Assembly (NCBI GenBank): GCA_030606335.1 | Contig: JAUWGP010000002.1 | Span: 53,939-117,938 of the forward strand | Source of the DNA: Caldifarciminota bacterium | Lineage (GTDB): Bacteria > Hydrothermota > UBA3073 | Length of the DNA stretch: 64,000 nt | Reading direction: 5' to 3' | Made by a program: the position numbers and the translations under genes | Part shown: piece after piece, positions 61,106-64,000 of the stretch | Numbering within the stretch: position 1 is the stretch's first letter | Layout of the letters: each line of letters starts with the position of its first letter | The notes under the pieces: generated by a model | Database searches by the model: none | What the model was told of the DNA's origin: nothing | Seen by the model: the letters and a program-made list of their open reading frames with translations, nothing else

Positions 61106-61774
61106 TTATTTCGATTCAGTGGAAGGATCGATTCGTTTCTGTCTATCCTTTGGGTATCGAAATTGAACGATTAGATCTATAGGTTTTATAACAACAACTT
61201 CACCTTTCTTTTCACCGCCTGTGCGGTAAGAAGCACATATCTTGTAACCGGAAGGTGGTATTCGACCTCTTTCACCATCTCCAAATTTTATTTCACCTGT
61301 TTCTCTGTTAATGATATAATGGGGTTCATCATCCCCAATTAGAGACAAGATAACAACCCCTTCATGCTCCTCCATCTTCTGGAGCAGGTAGTTTATCTCT
61401 ATATTAGCATAACGATCGTGAGAATCTCTCACTTCTGGTCGTTTTCCAAAAAGCGCATCTGCTTCATCAAAGAAAAGGACAGCATTACTGGTTTCGGCTT
61501 CCTTGAAGATTTTACTTAAATTTTTCTCAGTTTCACCAATATATTTGCTGACAACACAGGAGAGGTCAATCTTATGTAGGTCAAGATTAAGCTTATTGGC
61601 AATGATTTCTGCAGCCTTTGTCTTACCCGCACCGCTTGGTCCAGAAAATAATAGGCGAGTATTTCCTCTCTTGAGCGAAAAATTCAATACTATACTTCTT
61701 ATAGCCTGATTATAAATTGCAGTTCCATATCTAACGATGATCGCCTTGTTTTTTGGATTTCTCGTTATATTCAT
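61106..61774 (-). CDS. chimeric ORF: contractile-injection AAA+ ATPase N-part joined to a baseplate-J-like fragment
   Basis: 222 aa. Residues 1-140 match the AAA+ ATPase of extracellular contractile injection systems: LLFSGPSGAGKTKAAEIIAN (Walker A), DLSCVVSKYIGETEKNL, VLFFDEADALFGKR (Walker B) and DSHDRYANIEINYLLQKMEEH. After GVVILSL, where sensor 1 should follow, it switches to YIINRETGEIKFGDGERGR then IPPSGYKICASYRTGG, which resembles baseplate protein J. Sensor residues and arginine finger are absent. The frame is open, with a module-specific inverted repeat around it. Probably a relic fusion, possibly a new protein. Confidence 0.75.
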   Translation of the reverse strand: MNITRNPKNKAIIVRYGTAIYNQAIRSIVLNFSLKRGNTRLLFSGPSGAGKTKAAEIIANKLNLDLHKIDLSCVVSKYIGETEKNLSKIFKEAETSNAVLFFDEADALFGKRPEVRDSHDRYANIEINYLLQKMEEHEGVVILSLIGDDEPHYIINRETGEIKFGDGERGRIPPSGYKICASYRTGGEKKGEVVVIKPIDLIVQFRYPKDRQKRIDPSTESK

Positions 61775-61788
61775 TTTTCTCACGGTTT

Positions 61789-61873
61789 TTCCGATAACGG
61801 TTTGCGGATAAAAGAAGTTGCCGAAGGCAATTTTGGCAAAGTGAAACGCAGCCTTTTATCCGCTGTTATACGC
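61789..61873 (-). repeat. best-formed attC-like site
   Basis: 85 bases on the minus strand: GCGTATAAC, then GCGGATAAAAG, an inner hairpin (TTGCC..GGCAA), CTTTTATCCGC and CCGTTATCGGAA. The 11-base inner arms are perfect inverted repeats, flanked by AAC/GTT outer boxes, the layout R-L-loop-L-R of integron attC sites. Confidence 0.65.
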
Positions 61874-62231
61874 TGTAAATTTTTCTTCCATATCTCAATA
61901 TGCAAAATGCAAAAACAACAATAAACATTATGCCGGTAATTAAACCCGGCATGTATTGATACAGGTAGATTGACCATCCTATATGCCAAATGCCATTCAA
62001 TATCATCAATATTGAGAAAGCCCGTGCAATATTGATAGCCCACGACTTATTATGCCATAAACATATCCAAACAAGGATAAGAACTATACTCACCGTTACA
62101 TTAAAAATTATGAATACACTTTTTGACATATCGTATAGGGGGAATACCTCCCAAAGTTCGTATATGTATTCCTCTATTTGATGGGCTATGAGGACCATAT
62201 ACATCAATATTGCAAGATGTTTTAGATTCAT
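61866..62231 (-). CDS. HXXEE-type small membrane protein, cassette-like
   Basis: 121 aa with four hydrophobic segments. HQIEEYIYELW near residue 17 carries the H-x-x-E-E signature, and NGIWHIGWSIYLYQYMPGLITG near the end is also typical of that family. Function unknown. AAGGGA precedes the ATG. The module is flanked by GTTATACGC arms (61865-61873 / 62255-62263) whose pairing continues into TAAATTTTT on both sides. Confidence 0.75.
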   Translation of the reverse strand: MNLKHLAILMYMVLIAHQIEEYIYELWEVFPLYDMSKSVFIIFNVTVSIVLILVWICLWHNKSWAINIARAFSILMILNGIWHIGWSIYLYQYMPGLITGIMFIVVFAFCILRYGRKIYSV

Positions 62232-62254
62232 GGCAATTCCCTTAAAAATTTATG

Positions 62255-62526
62255 GCGTATAACTTGTTTATATACGAAATAGGTTCGTATATATTCCCAA
62301 AATGGAGGTATATCTGAAATAGGTTCGTATATACCTCATATGTGTATTTAGATTTTCGGATGCCACTTCCGCTTTAACTGCCTCTATTTCTCTCGCAAAC
62401 ATAGGTGTAAATCACCATTGTTTTGGAACTTTTGCCTGCCCCGCCTCTGGCGGGGACAAAGCGCCTTTAATGGCAGCACTATGCAATAGTGCTCCATTAA
62501 TATATGTTAGGCGATGTATTTGGTAC
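62255..62526 (-). repeat. long attC-like composite site
   Basis: On the minus strand CGCCTAACATATATTAATGG, the AGCACTATTGCATAGTGCT palindrome, GGCGCTTTGTCCCCGCC, then two copies of TACGAACCTATTTC and GTTATACGCC. Very similar in order to 63524-63830. Confidence 0.55.
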
Positions 62527-62527
62527 T

Positions 62528-63493
62528 CTATCCAATAAATACTTCTTTTCCTTTTTCCAAAGCTTCTTTTGCTTTAAGACATATAGTAATAGCATCAATA
62601 GCTGCTTGTGCAGATAACAGATCATTTTCTTGTCCTTTATTTACACTTTCAACGAATAGTTTGCATTCTTCTTCATACGGATTAATGTTTTCGATATCCA
62701 ATTCTTCTGGATTCCCTTGTGAAGGATATTTGATTGTCTTAAAATCTGGATAACCATTTTTACCAATAGTAAAAAAAGTTTCTATTGCTCCGTTTTCGCA
62801 AATGATTCTGATTCCTGCGCTAAAAGGGAAGCTCTCTGGCATAATATTACTTGTTTCTGCAAGTCCCAACAATCCGTTATTATATTTTAATATTATTGTG
62901 GCATGTTCGTGACGTTCTTCTTTTACAATTCTACTTGAAAATATTGAATTGGGTAATCCGAAAGTCCAGTTTAAAAAATCAAAATCAAAGTTTAATAATT
63001 CAATTACAGGTCCGGGATAATGTTCTATTGGATAAGGTTTGCTAAATCTATATGCTCGAAAAGTCAATGATTTACCTAATTCCTTCGAATCAATAATCTT
63101 TTTTACAGTTCTATATTCTGCTACATTTCTCATGAGTAAGGCTATCATGAATATCTTTTTCTTTTTCTTAGCGATTCCCTGCATTTCAATAGCTTCATCC
63201 AGATCCAATGCAATTGGGGTTTCGCAAAATACATGTTTATCTGCTTGTAATGCCGCAATAACATGCTTTTTATGCAAATAAGTCGGCAAGCAAATATCTA
63301 CTGCATCAATTGCATTATCATTAATTATTTCATCAAAGTCTGTGACTACTTTGACACCTAATTTCTTAGTGAGGTTCTTTGCTTTTTCACTAGATCGGGT
63401 GTAGATAGCAGAAACCTCTATATTAGGTATTCCTTTGTAGCAATTGAAATGCTCACTACCCATTGAACCTGCTCCTAAAATACCAAGTTTCAT
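62528..63493 (-). CDS. Gfo/Idh/MocA family oxidoreductase, cassette-like
   Basis: 321 aa. N-terminal Rossmann LGILGAGSMGSEHF, IYTRSSEKA, DAVDICLPTYLHKKHVIAAL and FCETPIALDLDEA, where most members have the EKP motif. C-terminal sheet domain ends with TICLKAKEALEKGKEVFIG. NAD(P)-dependent oxidation of a sugar or inositol-like compound is likely. The module is flanked by 21-base imperfect inverted arms (62506-62526 / 63524-63544). Confidence 0.87.
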   Translation of the reverse strand: MKLGILGAGSMGSEHFNCYKGIPNIEVSAIYTRSSEKAKNLTKKLGVKVVTDFDEIINDNAIDAVDICLPTYLHKKHVIAALQADKHVFCETPIALDLDEAIEMQGIAKKKKKIFMIALLMRNVAEYRTVKKIIDSKELGKSLTFRAYRFSKPYPIEHYPGPVIELLNFDFDFLNWTFGLPNSIFSSRIVKEERHEHATIILKYNNGLLGLAETSNIMPESFPFSAGIRIICENGAIETFFTIGKNGYPDFKTIKYPSQGNPEELDIENINPYEEECKLFVESVNKGQENDLLSAQAAIDAITICLKAKEALEKGKEVFIG

Positions 63494-63523
63494 ATTGCGC
63501 CTTCTATATATTAGAATAATATT

Positions 63524-63830
63524 TTACCAAATATGTCGCATAACGTTGTATATGCGAACAAGTTCACATATACATCCCCGTAACTTAATCTCTTCAATTA
63601 ACTTATTTATCGCTTTTCTCCTCTTCCAACCTATCTAACGGACTGATGATCTTGCCGATAAAACTTTTACTCACATGGGTATAAATCTCCGTTGTTTTGA
63701 TACTCTTGCCTGCCTACCGTCAGGCAGGCCTGTCCTACATATTTTTGTTCAAAGAATCCTGTGGAAAGGGACAAATCGCCTTTTATTGTAGCACTATGAA
63801 TAGTGCTCCATTAATATGTGTTGTATGCAG
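63524..63830 (-). repeat. long attC-like composite site
   Basis: On the minus strand GCATACAACACATATTAATGG, AGCACTATTCATAGTGCT, GGCGATTTGTCCC, a CCTGCCTGACGGTAGGCAGG palindrome, and at the end GCATATACAACGTTATGCGAC. Same order of parts as 62255-62526. Confidence 0.55.
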
Positions 63831-63859
63831 TCGGGTCGAAAATCAGTATAAAAGCTGAA

Positions 63860-64000
63860 CTACGTATATTGATTTTGTCTAAACATATCTGTAATTTCCA
63901 CATTAGGGTGGTGATAATTTTTTCCCTCAACTCTCAACCAGTGGTGAATCGCCTTTTTTGGACACCATTCGGCACAGGCAAGACACATCTCACAATGATG
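63860..64000 (-). CDS. partial 4Fe-4S ferredoxin (EFR1-like), 5' end outside window
   Basis: The last 46 codons are visible, too short for the track. They read HHCEMCLACAEWCPKKAIHH then WLRVEGKNYHHP and ITDMFRQNQYT before TAG. CxxCxxC and CP are a ferredoxin cluster half; AIHHW and the YHHP motif resemble EFR1-type proteins (ferredoxin fused to a flavodoxin-like domain). It continues the one-gene-per-module pattern of the array. Confidence 0.7.
   Translation of the reverse strand, partial: HHCEMCLACAEWCPKKAIHHWLRVEGKNYHHPNVEITDMFRQNQYT

Larger units (their letters stand above)
57079..64000 (-). mobile_element. integron-like gene cassette array (partial)
   Basis: Genes here are all on the minus strand, mostly single, functionally unrelated, and separated by structured sites ending in ...AAC and starting GTT.... 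Several modules are bounded by inverted arms specific to that module: methyltransferase 59471-59483/60399-60411, AAA ORF 61083-61092/61789-61798, HXXEE 61865-61873/62255-62263, oxidoreductase 62506-62526/63524-63544. This is the expected signature of cassettes carrying their own attC R boxes. No integrase is visible; by gene orientation it should lie beyond 64000. Confidence 0.5.

Noticed and set aside
61106-61774. Functional AAA+ ATPase of a complete injection system
   Set aside because: Sensor 1, sensor 2 and arginine finger regions are missing and no sheath, tube or spike genes are in the window.

Overview
The window reads as AT-rich chromosome from an uncultured, probably anaerobic bacterium of the FCB-type candidate phyla (WOR-3/Stahlbacteria, Cloacimonadota or TA06-like); this placement is an inference. 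Support: Por/T9SS-type C-terminal sorting domains on secreted YCF48 or beta-propeller proteins, a periplasmic tricorn-like S41 protease, a PPi-type phosphofructokinase, a membrane pyrophosphatase, lipoproteins and radical SAM enzymes. Gene starts carry AGGAGG-type ribosome sites, and 18 near-consensus TTGAC(A/T)-N17-TATAAT promoters can be read directly. One tRNA (anticodon CAT) is present; no rRNA or CRISPR array was seen.

Layout. 1-9.2 kb: YCF48-repeat secreted protein, tricorn-like protease, class II aldolase plus PPi-phosphofructokinase operon, small membrane protein. 9.5-14 kb: ECF sigma/anti-sigma pair, DUF433 antitoxin with a broken PIN-like toxin, two lipoproteins. 14.3-21.5 kb: minus-strand operon of HD hydrolase, fused large+small aconitase-family dehydratase, separate large and small dehydratase subunits, then a CitD-CitE fusion and CitF (citrate lyase type). 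21.5-33.5 kb: GxxExxY protein inside inverted repeats, two paralogous sorting-domain proteins, two radical SAM proteins, a DUF1464 ASKHA protein, methyltransferase and hypotheticals, separated by repeat-rich DNA. 33.9-43.4 kb: adenine deaminase, phosphoesterase, mutarotase-like protein, GCS2-like ligase, RecX, AsnB, RsmA. 43.6-56.8 kb: tRNA, second GxxExxY gene inside inverted repeats, zinc alcohol dehydrogenase, decayed REP-type transposase, CD1871A-like mini-protein with a 4Fe-4S membrane protein, 8-oxoG glycosylase, HppA diverging from Prs, then bL25, Pth, SppA, ROK kinase and serpin. 57-64 kb: a minus-strand run of unrelated genes (pyrE, methyltransferases, NUDIX, a chimeric AAA+/baseplate ORF, HXXEE membrane protein, oxidoreductase, ferredoxin), several bounded by module-specific inverted repeats that look like integron attC sites.

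How it fits together. PPi-dependent glycolysis and PPi-driven ion pumping occur together, with Prs and PyrE linking to nucleotides. The citrate-lyase/dehydratase operon suggests breakdown or interconversion of citrate-like tricarboxylic acids. Intergenic DNA is unusually full of short repeat families: foldback elements, a 20-bp palindrome just before Shine-Dalgarno sites, REP-like palindromes that are even translated inside two proteins, and inverted repeats around both GxxExxY genes. The best candidates for something undescribed are the attC-like cassette array with its chimeric contractile-injection ORF, the GxxExxY/inverted-repeat units, and the palindrome placed before ribosome sites.
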